Shown: positions 46,673-58,747 of the stretch, one piece after another
Position numbering within the stretch: position 1 is the first letter of the stretch
How the letters are laid out: every line of letters starts with the position of its first letter
DNA from: Tenrec ecaudatus
Lineage: Eukaryota > Chordata > Mammalia > Afrosoricida > Tenrecidae
DNA length: 64,000 nucleotides
Assembly: GCF_050624435.1 (NCBI RefSeq)
Contig: NC_134536.1
Coordinates: forward strand, 139,669,059 to 139,733,058
Direction: 5' to 3'
Position numbers and translations under genes: made by a program
The notes under the pieces: generated by a model
What the model was told of the DNA's origin: nothing
What the model saw: only the letters and a program-made list of their open reading frames with translations
Databases searched by the model: none

Positions 46673-47990
46673 TTCCAAAAGCAGAGCTGATATCAAAGAG
46701 TTCAAGGAAGAAACTGTTTTGAAACTGATTGTGGTAGCGATTTTACAACACTGCGTGATATGATTGAACTACAGAATGGTGTGATGTCTGGCTTAGCTCC
46801 TAATAGAATGGTTTGGGAAAAAAATGAAACAGGTCTCACACCTCACATTATATACAAAAACAAACTCAAGATGAATCAAAGACCTAAATATAAAACACAC
46901 AACCATAAAAACCATCAATGAAAAATAGGGACATGCTTAAGGGCCCTAATGCCAGGCATAAACACACTACCAAACGTAATGAAAAATAGCCACACTACAG
47001 AAGACAAAATAAAGGGCTGGGGCCTCCTAAAACAATGACATTTATGCACATCGAAAGAGTTAAAAAAAAGAAGCCACGTATTGGGGGGAAAAATTACTAA
47101 TGACACATCAAATAAAGGGCTAATCTCCAAAATTTACAGAAAACTACAACATCTTAAGAAGAAAAATACAAATAACCCAAACAAAAATTGACCACCCTGA
47201 CAATTTACCAAAGATGACATAGAGGCAGACAGCAACCCTCTGAAAAATGTTCATGTTTATTAGCAATAAGAGAAATACAGATTAAAACAATGAGAAAACA
47301 CCTCACACCGACACTTCTATCAATCAATAAAACACAAAATAATAAAGAAGGGATGCAGAGAGATTGGAACCCTCATACATTGCTGATGGGACTGTAGAAT
47401 TATGCAACCACCAGGGAAACGAGCATTGTTCTTCCTGAAACAAATGCAAATGCAATTACCTGATGATCTTGCAATCTCTCTACTGGGCATGCACCGTAAA
47501 AAAATAAAGAATAAAGCACAAACAGACATCTACGCACTATGTCTACTGCAGCAATTTCCACAATAGCAAAGAGCATGGAAACAATCCAAAACACTAATTA
47601 GAGGTGTGAATAAACAAACTCTGTTTCACGCATACAATTTAAAAAGACGACTCCTGTGAACACCCAAGGGCAACGCTAGAGAACATTGTGCTTAGCAAAG
47701 TTAGCCACTCTTAAAACAGATAAAAAATTAATGACACCATTATTACAGGAAGAGTGAGCTTTACCCTAAAAGATAAGACTCCGAAGACGGTGCCTCCCCC
47801 AGGAATAGGGGTGGGGGCAGGGGCAGGGAGAGAGGAGGGAAAGGAAATTATAAAGGGAGGACAGACAGAAGGGAAAAAGAGAAAGTCACATTCATGGAAG
47901 GTTTAACGGGATATTTATTATTGATTTCATTTATTAGCAACTATATATAACATGCTTCTTATAAGCCAAAATATATATGTAAATAAATAA
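46673..47990 (+). mobile_element. Old L1 ORF2 3' part and end (sense)
   Basis: 'gtctcacacctcacattata', 'aagggctaatctccaaaatt', 'cattgctgatgggactgtag', 'tgggcatgcaccgtaaaaaa' and 'cacaatagcaaagagcatgg' are successive L1 ORF2 C-terminal phrases. The G-rich 47805-47840 tract may form a G-quadruplex. 46673-46800 seems to be from a further L1 3' end. Confidence 0.82.
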
Positions 47991-48185
47991 AAGCAAGAGC
48001 AAAGGGTCACAGCCTTAAAACAAAACAAAAAAACACTCCAGATTCCTTACCCCTCAGATCTAACTATTGGTCTGAGTGGCTTAAAAAAAGGAGGGAAAGT
48101 AAAATTGCATTTAGGAGTCTTTAGTGATAAGCAAGTTCATTTCAAACATATGAGAAAAAAGACTATGCTCAAGAAAATAACTTAC

Positions 48186-48238
48186 CTCATTTGCTTATGC
48201 AGCGCGTATGCTTCAATCAGAGAATGTACCATACTGGC
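48186..48238 (-). CDS. HDAC8: HDAC8 coding exon 2 (residues 35-51 and part of 52)
   Basis: Exon 2 is 53 nt and encodes ASMVHSLIEAYALHKQM plus two bases of an Arg codon completed by exon 3. It is preceded on the minus strand by an uninterrupted T tract and AG, and followed by a gtaag donor. The peptide is identical to what I recall of human HDAC8 over this span. It contains the serine equivalent to human Ser39, the site reported for inhibitory PKA phosphorylation, directly after the channel-gating arginine. It is too short to appear as a stand-alone open frame and was found by homology. Intron 2, between this exon and exon 3, is 14.2 kb and holds the full-length L1 at 35.5-43.3 kb. Confidence 0.95.
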
Positions 48239-48479
48239 CTAAAAAAAAAAAGCAGCATGCAAAAAAAAGGCAGAAAATAATCTGTGCTTAATTTCTCTTG
48301 AAAGTGTAATTGAGCACAATCCTATGTTCTCATCCTCTTGAACCTACACTTTAGACAATATAGGTATTACCTAAATGGCTAAAGCGAAAACACCAGACCT
48401 TAATTAATTTTTCTCCTCCAACTTCTTCCATACGACTTCGGAGATTCTCAAGTAAAGCCACACCATCCTCTCTGTGCCA

Positions 48480-49030
48480 ACCTCTCCCTTGTGCCCCCCA
48501 CCCCACCTGTCCTTTGGCACCCCGCCGATAAACGCTGCTCTCGGAGAACACTTCCTCCACCCAATATTACTTCACAAATTTGTCACGAAGATCTTCCCAA
48601 ACTCTAAAATCCTCGGCGCTTCCAAAAGCCGCCCCACCCCCACCCCCTCTGCCCGGTCGACTGCCTCCATTGCCGCCCGCCTCCACCAAAAAGCCCACGA
48701 TTTTTCGTCCCCAACTTTCTCACCCGTTTGGGGACTTTCGACAAGGAGTCGCACATCCTGACATACTCAGGACTGTAGATGTAAACCGGGGCCAGCGACT
48801 GCCCACCATCCTCAGACTCCTCCATCTTCCACTGGCAATCCTTCCGTTAAGATCCGGCTCCTCGCAGACTCAGTTCGAGTCGAGTTCCTGCTCCTGTGAA
48901 CCGTCGCAGGTGCTCTCTGGTCAACATTCCCTCCTATTCCCGAGCTCTCCGGAAACGCTTTCCCCGCCCCACATCGACTGAGAGAAAACAATGCGCCTGC
49001 CTCCGTGGAAACCATCCAGTTCAAAAGAAG
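48480..49030 (-). promoter_or_regulatory. HDAC8: HDAC8 CpG-rich promoter region
   Basis: A local cluster of CpG dinucleotides (many CG steps such as gttcgagtcgag, ccgtcgcagg, ctccggaaacgc) spans exon 1 and about 200 bp upstream, in a window that is otherwise AT-rich and CpG-poor outside young L1 copies. No repeat is recognisable in it. This is the usual architecture of a housekeeping-type CpG-island promoter. I see no clear TATA box. The transcription start is probably between 48826 and about 49000 but cannot be placed precisely. Confidence 0.7.
48724..48825 (-). CDS. HDAC8: HDAC8 coding exon 1 (residues 1-34)
   Basis: First coding exon of histone deacetylase 8, a zinc-dependent class I lysine deacetylase acting mainly in the nucleus; SMC3 of cohesin is a known substrate. 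The 34 codons begin [20 protein letters not shown] and end VPKR, matching the human N-terminus (VYIYSPEY, then IPKR) but three residues shorter in the acidic leader just after the initiator Met. The ATG is taken because homology begins there and it lies at the edge of the CpG-rich promoter. The exon ends on a complete Arg codon (CGG) followed by a gtgag donor. That Arg corresponds to human Arg37, known to gate the internal channel of the enzyme. Intron 1 is short (485 bp). The open frame running on through the donor to 48604 is intron read-through, not protein. The 5' UTR and start site cannot be fixed from sequence alone. Confidence 0.95.
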
Positions 49031-49436
49031 GTTTGGTAGCTATAAACTTTTTAAATTCTAAATAGTTGTCCAAAGGGATAGAAATTTACAGCAAAAATAA
49101 GTCCAGTCAAAGCCAACCATCCTTGTTGCCCAACGGGGCTATTTGTGATTAGGTCAAACCACCTGCAGAGCATGCTGGGAGATGTAGTTTCCAGTAGTTT
49201 GAGGCAAGGAAGAGTCGCGGCTTGCCGCCAATTTGATTTTTAGGGCTAAAACACATAACCTCGGCTCTTTATAAAGTCCTTGCAAATACATACTTTTAAA
49301 TACTTAAAGATGTAGCTATTCATGAGTTTACCATAACCTATTTCTATCAGCCGTGTCTTCCAATGACAAAGTGGGGGCGGTGGGGAGGAGGGAGAGGGGA
49401 GAGGGACAGACAGGATTTAGCTCATACAAGGAATTA
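49031..49436. other. HDAC8 upstream flank
   Basis: Unique sequence with the ZNF143-type site and a G-rich tract (49371-49407, several runs of 3-5 G) of G-quadruplex type. No divergent gene exon recognised. Confidence 0.5.
49165..49190 (-). promoter_or_regulatory. ZNF143/Staf-type site upstream of HDAC8
   Basis: On the minus strand this reads as the ACTACAnnTCCCAGCATGC class of site, almost letter-for-letter the consensus bound by ZNF143 (Staf) and associated factors at bidirectional and CpG-island promoters. It lies 340 bp upstream of the HDAC8 start codon, in the same orientation as the gene, outside any recognisable repeat. Function is inferred from the motif only. Confidence 0.65.
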
Positions 49437-49645
49437 GGAATCCTAGTAGCACAGTAGTTAAGCGCTGAGCTGCTAACCAAAGGATGGGCAGATTGCACCC
49501 GCCAGCTACTTTACTTACTTTGCTTCTAGAGAAGAGGATGTGGCAGTCAGTTTCCATAAAGGTTCTAGCCTTTGAAACCCTGCGAGGCAGTTCTATTCTG
49601 TCCTATAGGGTAACTATGGTTTGGGTTTTGTTTTTGTTTAATGAA
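49437..49645 (+). mobile_element. AfroSINE upstream of HDAC8
   Basis: 'aatcctagtagcacagtagt', 'taagcgctgagctgctaacc', 'ttctattctgtcctataggg' and the 'atggtttgggttttg' tail. 0.6 kb from the HDAC8 start codon. Confidence 0.92.
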
Positions 49646-50081
49646 AGATATAAACGATTTTTAAAATTTGACCAGTAAATCCTCGTATTAATATTAGTTC
49701 ATCAGTTCTCATCATATGGTAGTTAACAATTTCAAATAATTTACTCTGGCAAATGTTTCCCAAGACACTGGCAGGTTCTGATCAGTATATATGTACTAGA
49801 GTTTATTTATACATTCCTCAACAGACAGGGATTTTGGTTCTTAGCAGCCCTAAGAAAATTAACATAGCAAAATAATCTCCTAATCATTAATTCATACACA
49901 CATTGTTCTGTGACATTAATTGAAATCTCCTAATTTCCCCTTGGGTACTCCTTTCCATTGATCTGGCTTTTCTGTTCCATCCTTCTTTGCCCCATTAGTC
50001 TCAATATAGAGCATGCTCTTCATGGCTGTTATTTATTTTATAGCCCCGTATTGAGTTTCAAGTTGGAAGATTGCCTTCGGT

Positions 50082-50287
50082 CAGTGGTTCTCAACCTTCT
50101 TAATGCTGGGGCCCTTTAATACAGTTCCTCATGTTGTGGGGAACCCCAACCATAAAACTTATTTTCATTGCTACTTCATAACTATAACCATAGCTGTAAT
50201 TTTGCTACTGTCGTGAATTGGACAACCCCTGTGAAAGGGTCGTTAGACCCCCCAAAGGGGTCGGGACCCACAGGTTGAGAACCACTG
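50082..50287 (+). mobile_element. SPIN (SPACE INVADERS) hAT MITE
   Basis: 206 bp bounded by CAGTGGTTCTCAACCTTCTT and, reversed, CAGTGGTTCTCAACCTGTGG. The inside carries the SPIN hallmarks 'tttaatacagttcctcatgt', 'cattgctacttcataactat', 'tgtgaaagggtcgttagacc' and 'caaaggggtcgggaccca'. It is a short non-autonomous form with no transposase. Flanking 8-mers agree only partly (ccttcggt, tcttaggg). hAT superfamily; SPIN is known for horizontal spread among tetrapods including tenrec. Confidence 0.93.
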
Positions 50288-50389
50288 TCTTAGGGAACTA
50301 GCCTTGCGGTGTCTTCCAATACCTTTCAGAGCAGTAAGCTGGTATTTTCTATTTTTGTTTTTGAATTTGCCCTACTTTTTAATCATTTT

Positions 50390-53300
50390 AATCAGGGTCA
50401 TCTTCCGTGCTCCTAGTCAGCGCCAACTGTGGTGGCTGGGCACCACCTGGTTCTCTGGTCGCACATTATGGCTCATGTGGGCCGTGCGTCCTTTGGACTG
50501 GACTACTAATTGCTTCCTTGAGTCTTCAGTTTTCGTCTTCTTTCTAAACTAATTGTGATTAATACACCTATCAAACCAGGCCACAGTTCAATCACATCTA
50601 GCAGAATTGTACATTTGCTGCCACGGTCATTTTCCACACAATCTTTTTCTGTATGGACCGCCTTGATAACAGCCTCCCTTTACCTAATCTGTGGCCCCCT
50701 CCCCCACAAAACTCATATCCTACTGCTGATGGTATAGGTTCATCTGTCCTGGTTTTCATAACCTGAAAAATGAAAAAGACATATACTGCAGCTTCCAGAG
50801 GGTGTCTGCAATGATACTGCACTCCCAAGATACCCCTGAATATGCACAGTCAGAAACCCAGCCAAACAATACAATCCCCAATGCATACGATTTTGGAGAC
50901 CAGATCAGGTCCAGCGTGCATCCTAGGGGGAATCTGTTGACAAGTTTTAACTTTTTCAGGCAGGCTTCTGCCTTTGACCTTCTATACTCAACTCACCAAT
51001 GCCCTCCGTTTAGTGACCACTTTCCTCCTGTCCCTCGATTCTGGATAGAGTCTTATTTCCTGCATAGTTCCACCAATAAATCTCGGGCTCCCATGTCATC
51101 CGTAGCGTCTGGCAAACCAGATTCTTGGGCTTTAGGCTCTGATACTGAGCCCTCCCGTCAATTTGGATTATATGCTTCACAATCCTTTGGTGACTGGTGA
51201 TGGTGTGCTTCTTCCATCTGGACTTGGTTGACATCTCACTTAGATCGCTGCTTGTTTGGAGACAAGATTTAAGACCCCAGATGCTATTTTATCTGATAGG
51301 TGGCACCATCTAATTTCTTTACCACATTTTGCGATAGCACCCGTCTCCTCCATGTTCCTTTCCTGGAGACGAGTATTGGAGTATTGAGCATGGCCATGAT
51401 GTACGAACTAATTATTTTTAAGTTGGAACTGGGATTTAGTGTATGCCCAAACCAGTCCTGGATGTATGTTTGTTTGACGTGGTCTTTCAATTTATTCTTA
51501 CTTTGGAATTAACCCAAATATCATACCACTTAATCTCATCAAGCAGAATTTTATCATTGCTTCCATAATCAGTTCCCAAACATTGGATTTCTCCTGGGTA
51601 CTCTGACATTATCTCCCTTTTATTGCTATCCCCCTCCCCCACTTTCCTGGGTTTCATTTACCAAAAAAAGGAAAAACTTATTTCACTTCTTCTGAAGGCT
51701 AATTCCCTACTCCATAGCACCTGAGGTATGCCCTGCTATGAACAAACAAAAACCAAATATAGCAGAACGATCATCACATATTTGCCAGAACAATATTTGA
51801 TCTTAGCACAATCTATGAGGCATTGATGTAGCAAGACCTTATTTGTCTACCTGCCAACAATTCTCCAAAATTGATACAGCTGTTTTCTGCTTCCTTGGAC
51901 ACATGTATTTTCCGGTTTAAGTCCACAAGTTCTAGGTGCGTCTGAGGTGGGATTCCTGCAAGGGATCTCTTTGATTCTGCCTCTGGGGCATGCCGTACGA
52001 CGTAAAGGTCCAGGATTCAGTGTCCCAAGGCCCCGTGACACCCAGCCTGAGTCCCCAGGATACAGCCAGCAGCCTGCGTCAGGGTGACCCATCTGGTGCT
52101 CCAGGCTTCTGTGATGGCCAGTCTCAAGCTTTGCAGACTCCAGTAGCTTCTCTTCAAATGAGGATGTAGAAAATTATCTTTATGAGGTATGTTATGCCAA
52201 TTAACCCAGATGTCCCTCGAGACGACGGTCCTTAACATTCAAACCCAATAGCTCAGTCCTCTGAGGTGTTTGGATAGGTCTAAGACGTTTCCCCAAAAGT
52301 GCCCCTATTTGTATACATACGCCCAATTTCCCTAATGATATCTACACGTGCATGCATGTGTACTCTCAGATGCCCTCCCACACTTAGCTAGTATACATGT
52401 TAAGAAGGTAACCACTCACAGATGTTTGGTCAATATTACTGTTCTTCCAGAATTGTATATGTTACAGCATTTACATACCCAAGCCAAATTAACTGCCACA
52501 GAGCACCCTATTGGACAGGATCGAATTGCCCCATAGAAAGCCTACGGCTGACCTTGGGGCAGCAGCCCGACTTGTACCCATGAAGCCCCTAGAGCCCCAT
52601 AGCATTTACCACCGTTGTCCTTTCTGCTTACGATGTTCTCAGTGTCTCCCTTTGCCTTGGTCACATTGCACCGACTTCCTCCATGTTGTATATTGCTTTT
52701 TCTTCACCAGAATCATCCTGTTTGCTGTCTAGTAAGTGATTCCCCTTCTTTCCTTGGTAATGATCAAATGATGTTTCTAAATCTGTTCTGGACATTTTAT
52801 CATGGCAGTCTCATACAATATTTGTACTTTGGAGTTTGACTTATTTCACTCACATTATCTCTTCAAGATTCACCCGTGTTTAGTGGATTCGTCATTATCA
52901 TTGCAGAATATTCCGTTGTATGTATGTGCCACTGCTTATTTATGTTTCGTCCTCGGTGGGCTCTTTTGTTGTTTCCATCTTTGGTTATTGTGACTGATGC
53001 TGCAGGGAACATGGATGTGCTTTTGTCTATTGATGTAATGCCTCTTATTTAGGATCTACATCTAGGAGTTAGATTGCTAACTCTTATGGCATTTCTCGTC
53101 CTGGCTTTCGGAGAAGTGTGGATTCCCTTTTTCACAGTGGGTGTGCTGATTTGTGCCCCGTCATACTGACAGTGTCTGAAAGTCCCCGTCTCCCCAAACC
53201 GCTCCAGCATTTGTTGTTCTGTGTTGCTGTTTTTGTTATTATTCTCCTTTTTTATCAGTGCTATTCTGACTGGAGTGAGATGATATGTCACTGTAGTTTC

Positions 53301-53860
53301 AATCTGCATCTTCCTTCTGGCCAGTGATCCTGAGCATCTTCTGATGTTTGCTAGCCACCTGGATGTCTTGTTTGGTGACATGTCTTGTTCACTTTAAAAT
53401 GGGTTGTCTTTTTGCTTCTTTTGGATTGAAGTGTTCTATTGAAAACATTAGCGATCAGACCATTTTTTCAGATACGTTATTGCCAAAAAATAGTACCCGA
53501 CCTTAGATTCTCTTTTTATTCTTTTGGGGAAAGTTATTGATGAGCATAAATATTTAATCTTTAGGAGGTTAAAGTTTTCTAGTTTATAGTCTGGTGTTTG
53601 TGCATTTTTATTTATGTATGATAGTGTGTAGGTATTACATTTAGGTCTTTGCTCTGTCTTGAGTTTTGGTTTTCTGTGTGATATGAGATACGGGTCCTGT
53701 TTCATTATTCTGAAAATAGAAACCCAGCTTTGCCAGCACCATTTAATGAAGAGATGACCTCTTCCCCACTGAATGTAGTTCAGCCTTTGCCAAACATCAG
53801 CTGTTCATAGGTGGTTGTGTTTACTTCTGACGTCTCCAGTTTGTTCCATTAGTCTTCTAA
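50390..53860 (-). mobile_element. Old L1 (antisense), 3' UTR and ORF2
   Basis: 3' UTR blocks at 51190-51340 ('gtgtgcttcttccatctgga', 'ttaagaccccagatgctatt', 'ggtggcaccatctaatttct') and ORF2 in antisense from about 52770 ('gtttgacttatttcactcac', 'tgttcactttaaaatggg', 'ttgccagcaccatttaatga'). More diverged than the copies in HDAC8. Both edges approximate. Confidence 0.78.
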
Positions 53861-55160
53861 AAAAATCACAAGAACACACTGTCACTGCTGTTTACTGTCA
53901 CGTTGGCTTCAGCTCATGATGCCCCACAGTTCCAGGAAACACTGTGTTAAAGAGGCAGAGACTTCTTAAAAAATGGTCTAACAAGGAAGAATTATTCTGG
54001 CACAAGAACTTCGAGGGAAAATTTTCAGTTTCACTTCCTCCTTGAAGCCTTGTGATTTTTCCCATTTTGATTCTTCTCTTTTTATTCATAATTTTTCTCT
54101 TCAGGAATGATTCTCATTGGATAGTTATCCCGGTTTATTCATTTTGTAGTTTGAAGATATGCGCTGTTACATGAGATAATATTCCCAGTCCCAGAAATGG
54201 TATACAAACTAGCTACTACTCACCGCATGGTCCCTAGCCCAGTGCCATGCCCTCGCTGTCTCTCAGGAGGCATCCAGAGCGCTTAGGAATGGGGCCAGGT
54301 ACGATTTGAAGGGAAGTCATGTGGACGTGATGAGTGCCTTGATTTCGGTGACAAAGGGGTAAAAAGGGAATCAAAGAGAACTTACAGATTTTAGACCATT
54401 TTTCCTGAGAGGATGGCAAATTATTACTGTCCCTGCACTTTAGGTTTATTTTTTTTCCCTTTTGCTTCCCCTGCCTCCCTTATCTCATACTTTTTCTTAC
54501 TACTCTTGTCTGTGAAGCCTCAGGTAGAGGGCCGGTCAGAATGCGATACTCCTTTCTCTCTCTCTCCACTTCCAATTTAACACAGCGCAATCCTGTCATG
54601 CCAGTGAAAGAAAATGAAGAAGTATGGCAGGTTTTCTTTAATATGGAAAACTTATAATATGTGTCTCTGATCAAATGTAAATCTTTCAAATGCCAAGTCA
54701 GGCTGAAAGTTAGGTTATTTCCACACATGCCTAGAATTAATGCCGAAGTCTCTCACAGAATTTCATATATGTATATAATATATATATACACATACGCGCG
54801 CAAACACACACTAACTGTTCAAAATCAGATTATTTTTCCAGAGTGAGTTTTATTTACATATTTATTCAGTAGTTCATTAGACAATGAAAAATTCTACCAG
54901 AAAGGCCTTTATATGAACATAGGAGAAGTGTGTGGTGGAGACAAAGAAACAGAAGATGCAATGTCCAGGCTCAGTATGTGGCTCTGAAAGAGTCCTCTGT
55001 AAAAGAATCAACTGAGCATACAGTGAGTCTGTTCAGTGCTGTGGGGTTTCTGGGGGCCATGGAGGTTCCAGTGTAGATTGGTGAGAGGCTCGTGGAAATA
55101 CCGTTGGCTTTTGGCACAGTGGGGTTGGACTTCAGATTCTACCATGAACCAGCATTGGGT
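53861..55160. other. Intergenic, mostly unique
   Basis: No coding exon recognised. An AT/TA-rich microsatellite lies at 54763-54795. In human the gene upstream of HDAC8 is PHKA1, same strand; part of this region could be its distal 3' UTR, but I cannot show it. Confidence 0.4.
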
Positions 55161-55164
55161 CTCA

Positions 55165-55362
55165 GACACCAGAAACTCACTCACTGCCATTGAGTATATT
55201 TTGACTCAGAGTGGTACTAGAGGACAAAGTAGGACTGCCCGTGTCAGTTTCTGAGACTGTAAATCTTTAGCGAGTTGAAAGCCTCATCTTTCTCTCTTGG
55301 AACAGCTGATAGTTTTGAATGACTGACCTTGTGATTTGCAGCCCCAAACCAGGACTAGAACC
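55165..55362 (-). mobile_element. AfroSINE (antisense)
   Basis: 'aaactcactcactgccattg' to 'cccaaaccaggactagaacc', reverse of an AfroSINE. Confidence 0.85.
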
Positions 55363-56160
55363 TTAGTCTTCTCTTACGAAGATGAGGATAACAATAAGTA
55401 CTCTGTAATGCAGCTGAGAGGCTTAAAGAGAGACCAAGGAAGCGAAGCACCCATCCAAGTGCCTGATATGTAAGGGCTCTTTCTCAATGTGTAGCAACTA
55501 TACAGACCAGAGTGCGTGTGTGTCTTGTGAGTGAACAGGGTAGAGCTGTGCATGGAATAGGGGAGAAAGTGCACAGGAGGCTCAAATGGGGAGCTTTGTG
55601 GGAGCAGGTTTAAAGATGGAGTTTGCAAAAGGGAAGGAGGCATAGATTGAGAGGACAATATACCCAGCATAATGCATCTGTGGATAATGCTGTAAAAATG
55701 CATAGTGCTTATTATTCCTATGATAATCAACCTCGTTATTGGAGCAAATGAGCTAAGTTCTGTCATATGTTGGATGATCAGATCTTCTTAGGTTCAAGGC
55801 ACTTTGTTCTCAGTAATATACTAGAGACAAAGTATTTAAAGAGATGGAGATTTGTAAGAAGTTGAATTAGCAAATGTTGTGTGATACATGCATGTATATC
55901 TGTTTTTTAATAGCAGCAGCAGTAAAGGAACAGAAAGGAGAGAAAGAGGAGAATCGTCGTAAAGGCTGCTTATATAGAGTCAGACACCTCAAGGGGTTTG
56001 ATTTTTGATTTGAAGGTTTAGGGGTCACGATTTCATAGGACATTCAATTAATTGGCTTATCATTGGTTCTGGTACTTCTGTTTTGTCCCTGATTTGTCAC
56101 AGGGTGCTAAACAGCTTGCAAGCAGGCATCTAAGTGACAATAACTGGTTTCGACGTACCT
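55363..56160. other. Intergenic, unique
   Basis: No gene or clear repeat recognised. Confidence 0.4.
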
Positions 56161-56164
56161 ACCA

Positions 56165-56372
56165 TGGGAACTCTGATGCTGGAGTGGGCTAAGAATTGGG
56201 CTGATAATCACAGCGTGGGGCTCACAGCCACTAGTGACTTCAAGACAGGAAAAGTAGGCTTTCTTCCCATCCCAAAGGCTTACAGCCTCAGAGGCCCACA
56301 GGGGCTACTCTGTTCTGCAGTATAGACTCGCTATGGGTTGGAATTGACTTGGTGGCCATGGGGTTCATGAAG
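56165..56372 (+). mobile_element. AfroSINE
   Basis: Diverged sense copy: 'gggaactctgatgctggagt', 'gctttcttcccatcccaaag', 'ttacagcctcagaggcccac' and 'gacttggtggccatggggtt'. Confidence 0.85.
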
Positions 56373-57725
56373 AACAACAGAGGAAGAAGGAGAGTCAGGA
56401 TTAGGAGGAAGAAATGGAATGCGCCCTGGGATAACATTTCAACTTTACATGAAAAGAATTGTTTCTGAATCCTTCTTCAGTCCAGGCCTCAGTGTAGCTT
56501 AATTAATGTGGAATAACTGCCGCGAGCACTGCACTCTGTCAGCGAACTATGTAGACAGGTCCAATAGCTCATCACACCTTGAGATGTGGCATGGGAAGCT
56601 TCGGGAACAGTGAAAGGCAGGCTGAACGTGGTTGTGCAACCTGAAGAATATAGTCAGTGTCACTGAATTGTAATTTTTAACTGTGGAAGTGGCATGTAAG
56701 GATACGTAAAAAAGTAATGCTACAAAATCATAGAAACCTCTATTAAACCTTTACAAAATGCGAAGCTATTGCTTCCTGACATATCTTCTGTCTACATCTA
56801 TACTTCCAAAGGCAGTGTTTGTACCTATCTCGCCTGCCCTGAGGAAGGGGCATTCCTTTGCCCTCTTGGATTTAGACCATGTCAATGATAATTTTGGCAT
56901 CCGCAAGGGATACAAATTGGGTTTCTTTCAAATGTTCTGTGAGTTTTCAGGACAAAGGGAAGTGTGAGGCCCAGGACCGAGGTTGTGGGGTGAATGGGCT
57001 AGGATTTCCCGAATAGCTGCTCTTAGGACCGAGCAGGTGTATTTTGAAGGGAAAATTCTTGGCACAACTTTCCTGGCCCTTTCTCACCTATACGGTTTTC
57101 ATTTTTCTCCCCCCCCCAGTAAACTCTAATTAATTGTGCATTTTTCTTTGAGAAAACCTATGAAGATTATCCCACTGGGATCCTTACAAACAGTGGCTGT
57201 AACTTTCGGAGCTGGCTTTGTTGTCTGGAGTTTAATTGGCCCTGCAGATCCTGTGGGGCGCCGCTGTCTTGCAGTGCCCCACCTTCTATTCCCTTTCCTT
57301 TATGAAGGCGCCCTGATCAGACCAGCACAAGGACATTGCTGACAGGGTTTGTCCGTACCCATCCACGGATCCAAGGACATGCTTACATACATTTTGTTTG
57401 GAATAAACCCATGCGCAAATGAACGGAAACGGTAGTATCAATACTTTTTGACTTACAGTTAGCTGTTTTACCGTGTTTATTTTCAACAACAAAAATAAAG
57501 CAGGTAAATGATTGCATTAGTCATGCACAGGTGCCTGTGACAAGTAGCCGTATGTAAAGCAGAGTGATATCCTGCTAGTTGTCCGGCTGTCCTGAAAGAA
57601 GGGGTGGGGGTGGGGGGCTGTACAGCAAGTTCGAAAGCTGGAAAAGAGATTGTCTGCACTGTTGGGGCTGTACAAAAATAAATCATTTATTCACCAAATA
57701 ATGGCTAATACTTATGTTTCATTAA
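56373..57725. other. Intergenic, unique
   Basis: 1.35 kb without recognisable exon or repeat. A G-rich tract at 57601-57617. Open frames at 56758-56967 and 57136-57342 have no familiar domain. Confidence 0.4.
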
Positions 57726-57729
57726 TCAA

Positions 57730-57935
57730 ATAATACCTAGTGTTTGCTTTATTGATTATTATGCATCAGTTATCTCATTTCATCTTCATAACAATTAGGA
57801 AGAAATTTCTGTCACATTATTTTACAATATTTTATGGAGGAGGGCACAGAAGCTCCGGGAGATTGGCGTGATGTTCCCATTGCCACGTGACTCTAACTTG
57901 TGGGGCTGAGACTCCAGCTGGGATGGTCTGCAGAG
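57730..57935 (+). mobile_element. MIR
   Basis: 'tcatttcatcttcataacaa', 'tatggaggagggcacagaag' and 'ttgccacgtgactctaactt' follow the MIR core, diverged. Confidence 0.65.
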
Positions 57936-58214
57936 TCCCTTCTGCTCCTTCTGCCCTCCCCCACGGGTTGCGGTAGGAGGTCTGCAAGGCAGGCGCAGCG
58001 GGAAGCAGGGCAAGCCCTTTCTGTCTGTCTGTATGGAGTTAATTCCGAGGCAGAGATGAAATTCTCTGAGCATTCTAACTCCAGCTGTCGAGGGGAGGGA
58101 CCCTTAAGCACTCTTTGGAACACAGTTTCTCCATCTCAGGACCATGCTCATGTTGACCTGACTGATTCTGTGGTTGCTGTTGTGATGGCCTGTCCGGCGC
58201 GTTACCGGCTGTGG

Positions 58215-58310
58215 ATCAGCATTTCCTTGCCCACTAGATGCCAGCAGCGCCAGCAGCTGTGATAATCAGCAGTGTATTCAGAGATGGCCACATGTGCCGG
58301 GAGGACCCTC
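58215..58310. mobile_element. MER5A-like hAT MITE
   Basis: 'gcccactagatgccagcagc' then 'agctgtgataatcagcagtg' resembles the MER5A 'cccactagatgccagtagca... gtgacaaccaaaaatgtct' block, an old mammalian hAT relic. Confidence 0.6.
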
Positions 58311-58747
58311 CCGAGTCTAGAAAAATGCGTTGGCTCTTGGTGAATTTAAATTGCAAAAGTGTGGAGGTGTGCAGCCAGCCTATATTCGGAGGTGACAGAG
58401 GGCTTGGCGAGACTCACCTTACTCCTTGGTAATCTTCTTTGTCTGCAGAAAAACTTGAACTCAAATGGCGCTGCAGGCAGGACATCTGGACTACAGCGCG
58501 AGAGACTTAAGGGCTTGGCGTAACCAATTGAGTGATTAAAAGGGAAAGGTTTTCAGATTTTCATTGGATAGTTATTTTAAATGAAGAGAAAATACAAGTA
58601 AAAGGAAGTGAGAAGTAAACATTTTATGAGCGAAACCCGTGAGAGTTGGGACTCAACACTACTGCTTTGCTTTTTCCAAGTCTCACAAGTATTTTCCTTT
58701 TACAGGGAAAAATCTTAGGACCTTTCTGTCACTTGTTTGAGCGGAAG

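Noticed and set aside
48474-48981. Plus-strand open frames over HDAC8 exon 1 (48474-48761, 48580-48981)
   Set aside because: They are antisense shadows of the GC-rich exon 1 and promoter; no splice or homology support on the plus strand.
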